Shown: positions 1-6,753 of the stretch, in pieces
How the letters are laid out: every line of letters starts with the position of its first letter
How positions within the stretch are numbered: position 1 is the first letter of the stretch
Assembly (NCBI GenBank): GCA_934654795.1
Contig: CAKUGT010000004.1
Span: forward strand, 1 to 64,000
DNA length: 64,000 nucleotides
Direction of reading: 5' to 3'
Source of the DNA: an uncultured Collinsella sp.
GTDB lineage: Bacteria; Actinomycetota; Coriobacteriia; Coriobacteriales; Coriobacteriaceae
The notes under the pieces: model-generated
Told to the model about the DNA's origin: nothing
Seen by the model: the letters and a program-made list of their open reading frames with translations, nothing else
Database searches by the model: none
Translations under genes and position numbers: made by a program

Positions 1-1
1 T

Positions 2-57
2 CAGTCATGTAGGAATGCCTTGCGTTGCCGGAATGGGACTGAAGGGCTTGGCAAGGC
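2..57 (-). other. Structured element II, copy A (pseudoknot-like)
   Basis: Read on the minus strand, a stem GCCTTGC/GCAAGGC (51-57 with 17-23) encloses a loop containing CAGTCCCATTCCGG. The loop's CAGTC can pair with GACTG at 2-6, just outside the stem, which gives an H-type pseudoknot. The same loop and tail, with a different but still complementary stem, recur at 2813-2863. It lies downstream of hairpin I copy A, so it probably sits in the leader of a minus-strand gene beyond the left edge. The pairing is visible; an RNA role is inferred. Confidence 0.5.
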
Positions 58-78
58 GGAGGAAAGCAAAGAGGCTGT

Positions 79-132
79 GTGCGCATCAAGATGCCAAGAT
101 GGTAGGGTGCGTCTTAGCATCTTGATGCGCAC
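79..132 (-). promoter_or_regulatory. Hairpin I, copy A: candidate cis-regulatory leader RNA
   Basis: A 16 bp perfect stem (79-94 with 117-132) is extended by AAGA/TCTT and capped by a loop reading GGTAGGGTGC on the plus strand. A second copy at 4016-4073 keeps the loop and the AAGA/TCTT clamp while the stem sequence changes with pairing kept. In both copies the hairpin follows the same minus-strand promoter and LacI-type operator. It would therefore be transcribed in the 5' leader of a minus-strand gene outside the window. It matches no riboswitch class I recognise. Confidence 0.55.
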
Positions 133-136
133 GCTT

Positions 137-154
137 AACGAAATCGATTTCGTT
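137..154. promoter_or_regulatory. LacI-family type operator
   Basis: This is an 18 bp perfect palindrome, AACGAAATCGATTTCGTT, with the central CG dyad typical of LacI/GalR operators. Near-identical sites lie at 265-278, 4078-4104 and 14359-14371. It sits just downstream of the minus-strand -10 box, a repressing position. The LacI-family protein at 4208-5230 is the likely ligand. Confidence 0.7.
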
Positions 155-161
155 GCTGCCT

Positions 162-188
162 AGTATACTCATTCGTGAACATTTGCAA
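162..188 (-). promoter_or_regulatory. Minus-strand promoter for a gene beyond the left edge
   Basis: The -35 is TTGCAA (183-188) and the -10 is TATACT (162-167, minus strand), separated by 15 bp. The kdgK promoter at 4116-4142 has the same hexamers and the same 15 bp spacer, and both are followed by an operator and hairpin I. The shared design suggests the off-window gene belongs to the eda/kdgK regulon. Confidence 0.55.
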
Positions 189-206
189 ATATAATTTCAA
201 AAGAAA

Positions 207-222
207 AGGTGAACGTTCACCT
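207..222. promoter_or_regulatory. Palindromic operator-like site
   Basis: This is a perfect 16 bp palindrome, AGGTGAACGTTCACCT, with a central CG dyad, between the leftward promoter and the HIT gene. Its sequence differs from the CGAAATCG-type operators nearby, so another CG-centred regulator could bind. The binder is unknown. Confidence 0.4.
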
Positions 223-264
223 AATGGCAACAACTTATTCGTTGTATGATATCTATAACGTATT

Positions 265-278
265 CGAAACCGATTTCG
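265..278. promoter_or_regulatory. LacI-family type operator upstream of the HIT gene
   Basis: CGAAACCGATTTCG is a close relative of the sites at 137-154 and 4091-4104. It lies about 105 bp before the HIT start and just after a -10-like TATGAT (245-250), so the HIT gene could share the control of the KDG module. Confidence 0.5.
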
Positions 279-383
279 CAATGGTTGAATGAGTACGGAG
301 CCTACCCGTCTTTAAGTGGTGCAAAAAGAAGGCTGTGCCCGATCAAGGGCGGCTGCAACACTATCCAAACCGAAAGGACCATC

Positions 384-818
384 ATGGAACAGCACACCGA
401 TTGCTCGTATTGCATGTGCGGGACTGACAACACACTCGTCGATGCCTTCGGCATTCCCATGCTCGACCTGCCCGCCAGCAAGCTCATCCTGTTTAAGGAG
501 CAGAGCCACAAGGGCCGCGTGATTGTTGCCTCCAAGCAGCATGTTGACGACATCTCTTGCATGTCCGAGGAAGACGCGGCTGCCTTTATGGCCGACGTTC
601 GCCACGTTGCCGCTGCGCTGCACAAGGCGTTCAACCCCGACAAGATCAACTTTGGCGCCTACGGCGACACTATGCATCACCTGCATGTCCACATCGTCCC
701 TAAGTACAAGGACGACCCGTTTGAGTTTGGCGATGTGTTTGCCATGAACCCCGGCCGCGTCACGCTCGAGCCGGCTCAGTACGACGAGGTCGCCCAGGCA
801 ATCATCGCCAACCTGTAA
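384..818 (+). CDS. HIT family hydrolase
   Basis: This is a 144-residue histidine-triad protein. The hallmark HxHxH motif appears as HHLHVHIVPK in the C-terminal half, preceded by the family's nucleotide-binding strand KGRVIVASKQHV. HIT enzymes cleave nucleotide phosphoramidates or dinucleoside polyphosphates in the cytoplasm; the substrate here is not predictable. An N-terminal CSYCMC cluster resembles the zinc-binding cysteines seen in some HIT proteins. The ATG at 384 was chosen because GAAAGGA lies 7 bases upstream and the protein then has normal HIT length; the frame stays open further upstream but without family similarity. A LacI-type operator at 265-278 may link it to the KDG genes. 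It is followed 23 bp later by a 65 bp palindrome. Confidence 0.9.
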   Translation: MEQHTDCSYCMCGTDNTLVDAFGIPMLDLPASKLILFKEQSHKGRVIVASKQHVDDISCMSEEDAAAFMADVRHVAAALHKAFNPDKINFGAYGDTMHHLHVHIVPKYKDDPFEFGDVFAMNPGRVTLEPAQYDEVAQAIIANL

Positions 819-840
819 GAAGCCTTAATCCCTCTTGTAA

Positions 841-905
841 GTTGCGGTGAAATGCGGACTGTTTTACTGCCCAGGCGGCGTAAACAGGCCGCATTTCACC
901 GCAAC
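841..905. repeat. 65 bp palindromic repeat, GTTGCGG family, copy 1
   Basis: The outer arms GTTGCGGTGAAATGCGG and its complement are 17 bp and perfect. The inner part pairs further (CTGTTT with AAACAG) around a loop containing GCCCAGGCGGCG. Copy 2 at 1685-1749 is also exactly 65 bp with compensatory stem changes. It lies 22 bp after the HIT stop. Confidence 0.8.
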
Positions 906-976
906 TGCGGAGGCGGGGGATGCGATAGTATTGCATGGTGGTATTCGACTAACCGAGGGTTTCTTCCGAGGGCTTT

Positions 977-1669
977 ATGGAACAGCACCAGCATTATCAG
1001 AGTCTGCAAGACCAGGCATACAACGCATTGCGCTCCAAGATCATTTATGCCGAGCTCAAGCCCGGTACGCGCCTTTCGGCGATTGGTTTGGAAAAGGAGA
1101 CGGGGATCGGCCGCACACCCATTCGCGAGTCCTTTGTGCGCCTGCGCGAGCAGGAGCTGGTGGAAACGCGCCCCAAGAGCGGCACCTATGTCTCAAAAAT
1201 TAGCATGGAGCGTGCCGAGAACGCCTGCTTTTTGCGCGAAAAGCTCGAGAGAAGCGTGCTGATCAAATGCTGCTCGGCTGCCACGCCCGAGCAAAAGCAC
1301 CGGCTTGAGCAGATTCTTGCCGAGTCAGAGTCGCTCGACCACAGCGAGACGCGTCGCTTCTTTGACCTGGACAACCTGTTCCACGAGACGTGCTTTGAGA
1401 TTGCCGGTCGCCATATGCTGTGGGATTGGATGAAGAGCATCAACACGCATTTTGAGCGGTATAACTGGCTGCGTGCGGTGTCGCAGGATCTGGATTGGGA
1501 GCCGATTCGTCGGCAACACCGCCGAATCCTCGAGGCCATTAAGGAAGGCGACACCGATGCGGCGAGCTATCTGGCGCAGACGCATCTGCATCTGATGCTC
1601 GAAGAGCAGGGCCCAGTTATCGCCCTGCATCCCGATTACTTCGAGCTGCCCAAAGGCTCGTCCATCTAA
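977..1669 (+). CDS. GntR/FadR-family transcriptional regulator
   Basis: This is a 230-residue cytoplasmic DNA-binding protein. Residues 10-75 form the GntR winged helix (QAYNALRSKII...LKPGTRLS...GIGRTPIRESFVRL). Residues 85-215 are a helical FCD effector domain with histidines, in LFHETCFEIAG and further on, placed as in metal-binding FadR-type regulators. Such proteins usually repress sugar-acid or organic-acid genes and release DNA on binding the acid. The neighbouring KDG kinase and aldolase genes fit a sugar-acid signal, but no operator was identified for it. The ATG at 977 follows GAGGG by 5 bases. It is transcribed alone and bracketed by two copies of a 65 bp palindrome. Confidence 0.9.
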   Translation: MEQHQHYQSLQDQAYNALRSKIIYAELKPGTRLSAIGLEKETGIGRTPIRESFVRLREQELVETRPKSGTYVSKISMERAENACFLREKLERSVLIKCCSAATPEQKHRLEQILAESESLDHSETRRFFDLDNLFHETCFEIAGRHMLWDWMKSINTHFERYNWLRAVSQDLDWEPIRRQHRRILEAIKEGDTDAASYLAQTHLHLMLEEQGPVIALHPDYFELPKGSSI

Positions 1670-1684
1670 TCTATCCCCTCATAA

Positions 1685-1749
1685 GTTGCGGTGGAATAGG
1701 GACTGTTTTGCGGCCCAGACGGCGCAAACAGTCCCTATTTCACCGCAAC
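1685..1749. repeat. 65 bp palindromic repeat, GTTGCGG family, copy 2
   Basis: It has the same outer GTTGCGGTG/CACCGCAAC arms, length and loop (GCCCAGACGGCG) as 841-905. The middle of the stem reads AATAGGGACTGTTT and pairs with AAACAGTCCCTATT, where copy 1 has ATGCGG. The paired changes show that folding is conserved. It lies 15 bp after the gntR stop. Confidence 0.8.
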
Positions 1750-1777
1750 TGCGTTGAGGCGTGGCCGGGGTACAAAG

Positions 1778-1841
1778 ATGCGGTGCCGTTTGGAGGAACA
1801 GACCGGAAGCAGGGGGTCGATTCCTCCAGACGGCACCGCAT
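1778..1841 (+). terminator. Long inverted repeat, possible gntR terminator
   Basis: Arms of 21 bp with one mismatch (1778-1798 and 1821-1841) end in CCGCAT and are followed by TTTGTTTT. The T-rich tail fits a rho-independent terminator reading rightward, though the arms are longer than usual. Confidence 0.5.
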
Positions 1842-1889
1842 TTGTTTTGGCGCTCTGGGCTATGTTGAAGAGTTTAATCGGTCAAGAAA

Positions 1890-1988
1890 AAGCGGCTCGA
1901 AGGCGTGTCGCTTCCGTCACGTTCTATCAGCATACAAGACGGTTTCGGTTCTTGTCCGTGACGGAAACGGCACGCTTCCGAGCCGCTT
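1890..1988. repeat. 99 bp imperfect palindrome
   Basis: Outer arms AAGCGGCTCG/CGAGCCGCTT and inner arms TTCCGTCACG/CGTGACGGAA are separated by partly paired bases. It lies in the gap between the gntR and eda 3' ends, next to the eda terminator. No protein is encoded. Confidence 0.55.
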
Positions 1989-1989
1989 C

Positions 1990-2019
1990 AAAAAAGGGGC
2001 GCGGTCTAGGTCGCGCCCC
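1990..2019 (-). terminator. Rho-independent terminator of the kdgK-eda operon
   Basis: On the minus strand an 8 bp stem GGGGCGCG/CGCGCCCC is followed by six T residues (1995-1990). It lies 22 bp beyond the eda stop codon. Confidence 0.8.
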
Positions 2020-2040
2020 CCCACGATAGAGAGCAACTTA

Positions 2041-2682
2041 CTAGCCGCGGACCTTCTTGACGACGTCCATGGCCTCGCGGGCGATCTGCTCGACCTTGGA
2101 GAAGTCGCCGTCGGCGAACAGAGCCGGCTTGACCATCCAGGTGCCACCGCAAGCGATGATGGCAGAGGAGCTCAGGTACTCCTCGACGTTTGCGGTGCTC
2201 ACGCCGCCGGTGGGCATAAAGCGGTGGCCGACAAACGGGGCGGCGAGGGCCTTGATGGTGTTAAGACCGCCGTACTGAGCCGCGGGGAAGAACTTGGTGA
2301 CCTTGAGGCCCAGGTTGACGGCAGCGGTGACCTCGGAGGGGGTCACGGTGCCGGGCAGCACGGGCAGGTCGATGTCGATGCAGTGCTTGACGACGTCCTC
2401 GTTGTAGCCCGGGGAGACGATGAACTTGGCACCGGCGGCGCGGGCCTGCTCAACCTGCTCGACGGTCAGGACGGTGCCGGCGCCAACGCACATCTCGGGC
2501 TCGGCCTTTGCCATGGCGGCGATGCACTCGGCGGCGCAAGCGGTGCGGAAGGTGACCTCGGCGGACTTCATGCCGGCGGCCATAAGGGCGTGGGCTAGCG
2601 GAGCGGCATCCTCGACCTTGTCGAGCACGACGACCGGCACGATGCCCAGGGACTCAAGCGTGGTGTAGAACTGATCGAACAT
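2041..2682 (-). CDS. eda: 2-dehydro-3-deoxyphosphogluconate aldolase (KDPG/KHG aldolase)
   Basis: This 213-residue class I aldolase cleaves 2-keto-3-deoxy-6-phosphogluconate to pyruvate and glyceraldehyde 3-phosphate. The TIM-barrel motifs of the family are present: EVTFRT with the general-base glutamate, GAGTVLT, and KFFPA with the Schiff-base lysine, then PTGGVS and a phosphate-binding ACGGTW loop near the C terminus. The ATG at 2682 follows AAAGGAAC; an in-frame upstream extension lacks similarity. kdgK lies upstream on the same strand, so kinase and aldolase act in sequence in uronate or ketodeoxygluconate use. The 255 bp gap between them contains structured element II copy B, so eda may also be controlled separately. 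Confidence 0.95.
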   Translation of the reverse strand: MFDQFYTTLESLGIVPVVVLDKVEDAAPLAHALMAAGMKSAEVTFRTACAAECIAAMAKAEPEMCVGAGTVLTVEQVEQARAAGAKFIVSPGYNEDVVKHCIDIDLPVLPGTVTPSEVTAAVNLGLKVTKFFPAAQYGGLNTIKALAAPFVGHRFMPTGGVSTANVEEYLSSSAIIACGGTWMVKPALFADGDFSKVEQIAREAMDVVKKVRG

Positions 2683-2742
2683 GATGTTCCTTTCGATGTG
2701 CGGCGCGCAAGGGCGCGTAATTGCTAAGGGTGGATTGGCCTT

Positions 2743-2805
2743 AGCCGGCTTTGGGATGGTTATCGGAGGCACTGCTTGGGGTCACAAGCAATTCCAAAGC
2801 CGGCT
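2743..2805. repeat. 63 bp palindrome between kdgK and eda
   Basis: Perfect 12 bp arms AGCCGGCTTTGG and CCAAAGCCGGCT flank a loop with a further GCTT/AAGC pairing. It immediately precedes element II copy B and could act in processing or termination between kdgK and eda. Confidence 0.5.
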
Positions 2806-2812
2806 ACTCGGC

Positions 2813-2863
2813 CAGTCGTGAAGGAATGCCAGGCAAAACCGGAATGGGACTGGTGGTTTTGCC
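2813..2863 (-). other. Structured element II, copy B (pseudoknot-like)
   Basis: On the minus strand GGCAAAACC pairs with GGTTTTGCC around a loop containing CAGTCCCATTCC. The loop CAGTC can pair with GACTG (2813-2817) downstream, preceded by GGCATTCCT. The loop and tail match copy A at 2-57 almost exactly while the stem differs in sequence but not in pairing. It lies in the kdgK-eda intercistronic region. Confidence 0.55.
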
Positions 2864-2937
2864 CGACCGGAGAAATCGGGGAGCGGGCTACAGAGGTATG
2901 GGTATGGGAAACTGCAGCCCGCGGAATGGGGAACGAA

Positions 2938-3972
2938 TTAACGGGCGACGCGGGTGCCACCGTCGGCGGCGTTGGCCACGGCGGCGATCTCGTCGGCGGT
3001 CACCAGGTTGGAATCGCCCTTGATGGTGAGCTTGAGAATCGAGGCCGCGATGGCGTAATTGACGGCGTCCTGCGGATCGAAGTCGTTGATGAGGGCATGG
3101 ACGAGGCCGGCGTTGAAAGCGTCGCCGGCAGCAACGCCCTCGAGCACGTGCACGTCATGAGCAGGGGAGAACCAGTGCTCGCCGCTCTCGGCGTCATAGA
3201 GCATGCCCATCCAGATGGAGCGCTCGACGCAGGAGATGTTGCGGACGACCGAGGCGACCTTCTTGCAGCCGTACTCGGCGCAGATCTGACGGGCCATCTC
3301 GACGTAGGTGTCGCGCTCCTCGATGCCGTGGGCAAGGGAGCCGGAGACGCAGGTCATACCGAGGCCGGCGGGTGCGTCCTCGTCATTGGCGATGCAGATG
3401 TCGACGAGCGGCAGGAGCTCCTTCATGGTTGCCTGCGACTTCTCGGGCGACCACATCTTGCCGCGGTAGTTAACGTCGCACACAGTGGTGATGCCCTTGG
3501 CGCGGCAAGCGGTGAGAGCATCCTTGCAGGCGGCGGCCATCTCGTCGGAGACGGCGGGCGTTACGCCAGAGAAGTAGAAGACGTCGATGCCCTTGAGGAT
3601 CTCGTCCCAGTTAAAGACGTCGCGCTTGGCCATGTTGATGGCCGAGTACTTGCGGTCGTAGACGCAACCGTTGCCGCGCTGCGAAGCGCCGACCTCAAAC
3701 ACATAGGAACCAAGACGATCGCCCTGACGCACGACGCGCGTGGTGTCGACGTCGTAGACCTTCAGCGAGCGCAGGGCGCACTCGCCCAGGCGGTTGGCCG
3801 GAACGACGGAAACGTAAGCGGCCTTGTCGCCCTGGTAGGCCAGGGAAAGTGCGGTGTTGGCCTCGGCGCCACCGTAGCGGACGTCGAACTCGGTGGCCTG
3901 CTCAATACGCAGGTGATCTTTGGGCGAGAGCCTCATCATGATCTCGCCGAAGGTAAGAACCGTTTTACCCAT
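2938..3972 (-). CDS. kdgK: 2-keto-3-deoxygluconate kinase, PfkB family
   Basis: This is a 344-residue sugar kinase. The N terminus carries the ribokinase-fold opening GEIMMRLSP and the GGAEAN substrate loop. The C terminus has GVAAGDAFNAGL, the PfkB signature with its catalytic aspartate and anion hole. It phosphorylates a sugar or sugar acid; with eda as the next gene, 2-keto-3-deoxygluconate is the expected substrate, which is inferred from context. The start at 3972 follows AAGGAG by 11 bases; the longer open frame upstream would run into hairpin I. The leader contains two LacI-type operators and hairpin I copy B, and the gene diverges from the LacI-family regulator. Confidence 0.9.
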   Translation of the reverse strand: MGKTVLTFGEIMMRLSPKDHLRIEQATEFDVRYGGAEANTALSLAYQGDKAAYVSVVPANRLGECALRSLKVYDVDTTRVVRQGDRLGSYVFEVGASQRGNGCVYDRKYSAINMAKRDVFNWDEILKGIDVFYFSGVTPAVSDEMAAACKDALTACRAKGITTVCDVNYRGKMWSPEKSQATMKELLPLVDICIANDEDAPAGLGMTCVSGSLAHGIEERDTYVEMARQICAEYGCKKVASVVRNISCVERSIWMGMLYDAESGEHWFSPAHDVHVLEGVAAGDAFNAGLVHALINDFDPQDAVNYAIAASILKLTIKGDSNLVTADEIAAVANAADGGTRVAR

Positions 3973-4015
3973 GGTCGCGTAGCTCCTTCTTGCTCGTACG
4001 TACACCTTTGATATG

Positions 4016-4073
4016 GCGTTGGCACGCAGGTGCCAAGACGGTAGGGTGCATCTTTGCACCTCCGTGCCAACGC
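4016..4073 (-). promoter_or_regulatory. Hairpin I, copy B: kdgK leader structure
   Basis: An 18 bp stem with one mismatch (4016-4033 with 4056-4073), an AAGA/TCTT clamp and the loop GGTAGGGTGC match copy A at 79-132. The stem letters have changed in pairs. It lies 43-101 bases before the kdgK start, after the operator, so it would be in the kdgK mRNA leader. Confidence 0.6.
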
Positions 4074-4077
4074 TTAC

Positions 4078-4104
4078 CGAAATCGGTTTACGAAATCGGT
4101 TTCG
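4078..4104. promoter_or_regulatory. Two adjacent LacI-type operators
   Basis: CGAAATCGGTTT at 4078-4089 is followed directly by CGAAATCGGTTTCG at 4091-4104. Both match the CGAAATCGATTTCG family seen at 137-154. They lie between kdgK and the divergent regulator and could repress both. Confidence 0.7.
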
Positions 4105-4115
4105 TTTCGAGTTGT

Positions 4116-4142
4116 AGTATACTCACCTACAGCGTTTTGCAA
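4116..4142 (-). promoter_or_regulatory. kdgK promoter
   Basis: On the minus strand TTGCAA (4137-4142) and TATACT (4116-4121) are 15 bp apart. The -10 is part of the palindrome AGTATACT, so it may also serve the rightward regulator gene. The arrangement is identical to that at 162-188. Confidence 0.6.
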
Positions 4143-4207
4143 GCGAGATTTTTAAAAAAATGCCTAAAATGGCTAAGATTGCCGACACGTGGGAAACGGG
4201 GTGCGCC

Positions 4208-5230
4208 ATGGCGCAGATGAGAATCAAAGACATTGCCGCCGAGGCGGGCGTGAGCCCGGCCACCGTTTCGCGCTACCTCAACAACCGCCCCGGGCAGATG
4301 ACCGAGGAAACCCGCGCTCGCATCGCCGAGGTCATCGAGCGCACCGGCTACCGTCCCCGTGCCGCCGCGCGTAACCTTCGCAGCTCGCGCACCAACCTCA
4401 TCGGCGTGATTCTGGCCGACATCGCCAACCCGTTCTCGAGCGCCATGCTCGAGGGCCTTTCCGCCAGCGCCGCCGCGCGCGGCTGCTCGCTTATGACGGC
4501 CATCAGCGGCAACGATCCCGCTAAGGAGGCTGAATCGCTCACCAGGCTCATCGATGCTGGCGTGGATGGCCTCGTGGTCAACACCTGCGGCGGTAACGAC
4601 GAGGCGATCGCTGCAGCTGCGGGCCGCTTGCCGGTCGTGTTGCTCGACCGCGACATCGAGGATGGCGGCATCGACTTGGTGACGTCTAACAACCGCGAGC
4701 TGGTCGCCGGCCTGGTCGACGCTCTGGCTGCCGCGGGTAGCGAGCGCCTGTGCCTGCTCACCGAGGCAAGCGACGACAGCCCCGTCCGCCGTGAGCGTGC
4801 CGAGGCCTTTACCGATGAGCTCTCGCGCTGCGGTCTTGCCGGCGAGGTCGTCACGCTGGCCGACGGTGGCGTTGAGGGCATCAGCCGCCTGGATGAGACC
4901 ATCCGCGATTACGCAGGTAAAAAGCTCGGCCTTATCGCCGTCAACGGCTTGGTCTTCTTGCGCCTGACCGAGGCGCTGGCCCAGCTTGGCCCCTCGCTGC
5001 CGGCGGGTCTTAAGATCGCGACGTTCGACGACTACCCTTGGAACCACGTGCTCTTTGGTGGCGTGACTACAGCCGCGCAGGACACCCTGGCGATTGCCGA
5101 GCGCGTTGTCGAGCGCCTATCCGAGCGCATCGACGTCGTCACCACCACGGTAGGCGAGGCCGCAAGGCTCGCGCCCAAGCACATCGAGATCCCCGGCCAC
5201 ATCGAGTCCCGAGCCTCCACTTCGCGCTAA
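4208..5230 (+). CDS. LacI-family transcriptional regulator
   Basis: This is a 340-residue repressor-type protein. The LacI helix-turn-helix opens it (MRIKDIAAEAGVSPATVSRYL), followed by the hinge-helix region around AAARNLRSSRTNLIGVI. A periplasmic-binding-protein fold of about 270 residues follows for the effector. From its divergent position next to kdgK, and the CG-centred operators in the gap, it most likely controls kdgK-eda, itself, and the other genes with the same operator (upstream of HIT, the ABC exporter at 14447 and an off-window gene). The ATG at 4208 was chosen because GGGGTG precedes it and the helix-turn-helix then begins near residue 4; ATG at 4217 is also possible. Confidence 0.9.
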   Translation: MAQMRIKDIAAEAGVSPATVSRYLNNRPGQMTEETRARIAEVIERTGYRPRAAARNLRSSRTNLIGVILADIANPFSSAMLEGLSASAAARGCSLMTAISGNDPAKEAESLTRLIDAGVDGLVVNTCGGNDEAIAAAAGRLPVVLLDRDIEDGGIDLVTSNNRELVAGLVDALAAAGSERLCLLTEASDDSPVRRERAEAFTDELSRCGLAGEVVTLADGGVEGISRLDETIRDYAGKKLGLIAVNGLVFLRLTEALAQLGPSLPAGLKIATFDDYPWNHVLFGGVTTAAQDTLAIAERVVERLSERIDVVTTTVGEAARLAPKHIEIPGHIESRASTSR

Positions 5231-5365
5231 GCCACCGACCCGCACTCGCCAGCTCGCGCACGTTTTTTGAGCGCCTGATACGCTTTAACCCTGCGGAAAC
5301 ATTTTTCTGCGATAGTATCTGCGATATAGAACAGTCGAAACCCGCCCGAAAGAAAGGGGAGCGAC

Positions 5366-6703
5366 ATGAACCAGCAGAACATCGATTACGTACTCCGCTC
5401 TGTAGAGCAGCGTGACATCCGCTTTGTGCGTCTGTGGTTTGTCGACATTCTCGGTCGCCTCAAGAACTTTGCCATCAGCCCCGAGGACCTCGAGGTCGCT
5501 TTTGAGGAAGGCATTGGCTTTGACGGCTCGGCCATCGAGGGCTTTGCCACGCCCGAGGAAGCCGACATGCTCGCGTTCCCCGATGCCTCGACCTTCCAGA
5601 TCCTGCCGTGGCGCCCGAGCCACAACGGCGTCGCCCGCGTGTTCTGCGACGTGTGCACTCCCGATCGCAAGCCCTTCGCCGGCGATCCGCGCGATGCCCT
5701 GCGCCGCATGTTCCACAAGGCCGAGAAGGCCGGCTACCTGCTCAACGTGGGCGCCGAGCTGGAGTATTACTACTTCCCCGACGAGCACACGCCCGAGCCG
5801 CTCGACAACGTGGGCTACTTCGACCTTTCGGTGAGCGACGCCGCTCGCGACCTGCGTCGCAACACGGTCCTCACGCTCGAGAAGATGTCCGTGCCCGTGG
5901 AGTACACCTTCCATGCCGCCGGCCGCTCGCAGCATGGCATGAGCCTGCGTCACGCCGAGGCCCTGAGCATGTCCGACGCCATCACCACGGCCAAGCTCAT
6001 CATTAAGCAACAGGCCTACGAGAGCGGTTGCCACGCTTCCTTTATGCCCAAGCCGTTGGCGGGCGAGGACGGCAGCGCTATGTTCCTGTGCCAGTCGCTA
6101 TTCGACCACGACGGCAACAACGTGTTTTGGGGCGAGGACGACGAGAAGTACCATCTCTCCGACGTCGCTAAGCACTACATGGCCGGCATCCTGGCGCACG
6201 CGCGCGAGATCAGCGCTATCACCAACCCCACGGTCAACTCGTACAAGCGCATCACCACGGGCGGCGACTCCGTACCGCAGTACGCCACGTGGGGCCTGCG
6301 CAACCGCGCGAGTATGGTCCGCATCCCGGTCTACAAGCCCGGCAAGCAGCTGTCCACGCGCATCGAGCTGCGCAGTCCCGATCCCATGGCCAATCCGTAC
6401 CTGGTCAACGCCGTTACGCTGGCGGCTGGTCTGGACGGCATCGAGCGCAAGCTGGAGCTCCCGCCCGAGGCCACGGCCGAGACGCTCAAGCTTACCGACC
6501 GTCAGATGGTCGAGGCCGGCTACACGCCGCTGCCGCGCTCGCTCAAAGAGGCGCTTGACGTGTTTGAGGGCTCGCAGTTTATGAAGGATGCCCTCGGCGA
6601 GCACATCCACAGCTTCTTCCTCAAAAAGAAGCGCGACGAGTGGCATAAGTTTGAGTCCACGATCACCCAGTGGGAGATCAAGCACTACCTGGCGAACTCC
6701 TAA
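5366..6703 (+). CDS. glnA: Glutamine synthetase, type I
   Basis: This 445-residue cytoplasmic dodecameric enzyme makes glutamine from glutamate, ammonia and ATP. Visible motifs are FDGSAIEGF, the metal- and ATP-binding segments GAELEYYYF, HAAGRSQHGM and MPKPL, the NSYKR signature, RNRASMVRIP, and ELRSPDPMANPYL. The length and the lack of the adenylylation-loop region typical of the 470-residue beta class place it in the GSI-alpha group, which is usually controlled by feedback and transcription. The ATG follows AAGGGGAG. The gene for a GlnR-like regulator starts 50 bp downstream, which suggests nitrogen control. The upstream gap (5231-5365) holds AT-rich promoter-like sequence; I could not recognise a convincing GlnR box. 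Confidence 0.96.
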   Translation: MNQQNIDYVLRSVEQRDIRFVRLWFVDILGRLKNFAISPEDLEVAFEEGIGFDGSAIEGFATPEEADMLAFPDASTFQILPWRPSHNGVARVFCDVCTPDRKPFAGDPRDALRRMFHKAEKAGYLLNVGAELEYYYFPDEHTPEPLDNVGYFDLSVSDAARDLRRNTVLTLEKMSVPVEYTFHAAGRSQHGMSLRHAEALSMSDAITTAKLIIKQQAYESGCHASFMPKPLAGEDGSAMFLCQSLFDHDGNNVFWGEDDEKYHLSDVAKHYMAGILAHAREISAITNPTVNSYKRITTGGDSVPQYATWGLRNRASMVRIPVYKPGKQLSTRIELRSPDPMANPYLVNAVTLAAGLDGIERKLELPPEATAETLKLTDRQMVEAGYTPLPRSLKEALDVFEGSQFMKDALGEHIHSFFLKKKRDEWHKFESTITQWEIKHYLANS

Positions 6704-6753
6704 TCGCGCTGGCTTGTCCCAGTACGATTGAGCTCATATCTTTGGAGGCCGAT

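Noticed and set aside
1708..2598. Long plus-strand ORF of 296 codons opposite eda
   Set aside because: It is a mirror frame of eda with low-complexity Gly/Asp/Val-rich product and no ribosome site. eda on the other strand has clear family motifs.
5231..5365. GlnR box before glnA
   Set aside because: GAAAC-like bases are present but the required spaced half-sites could not be identified convincingly.
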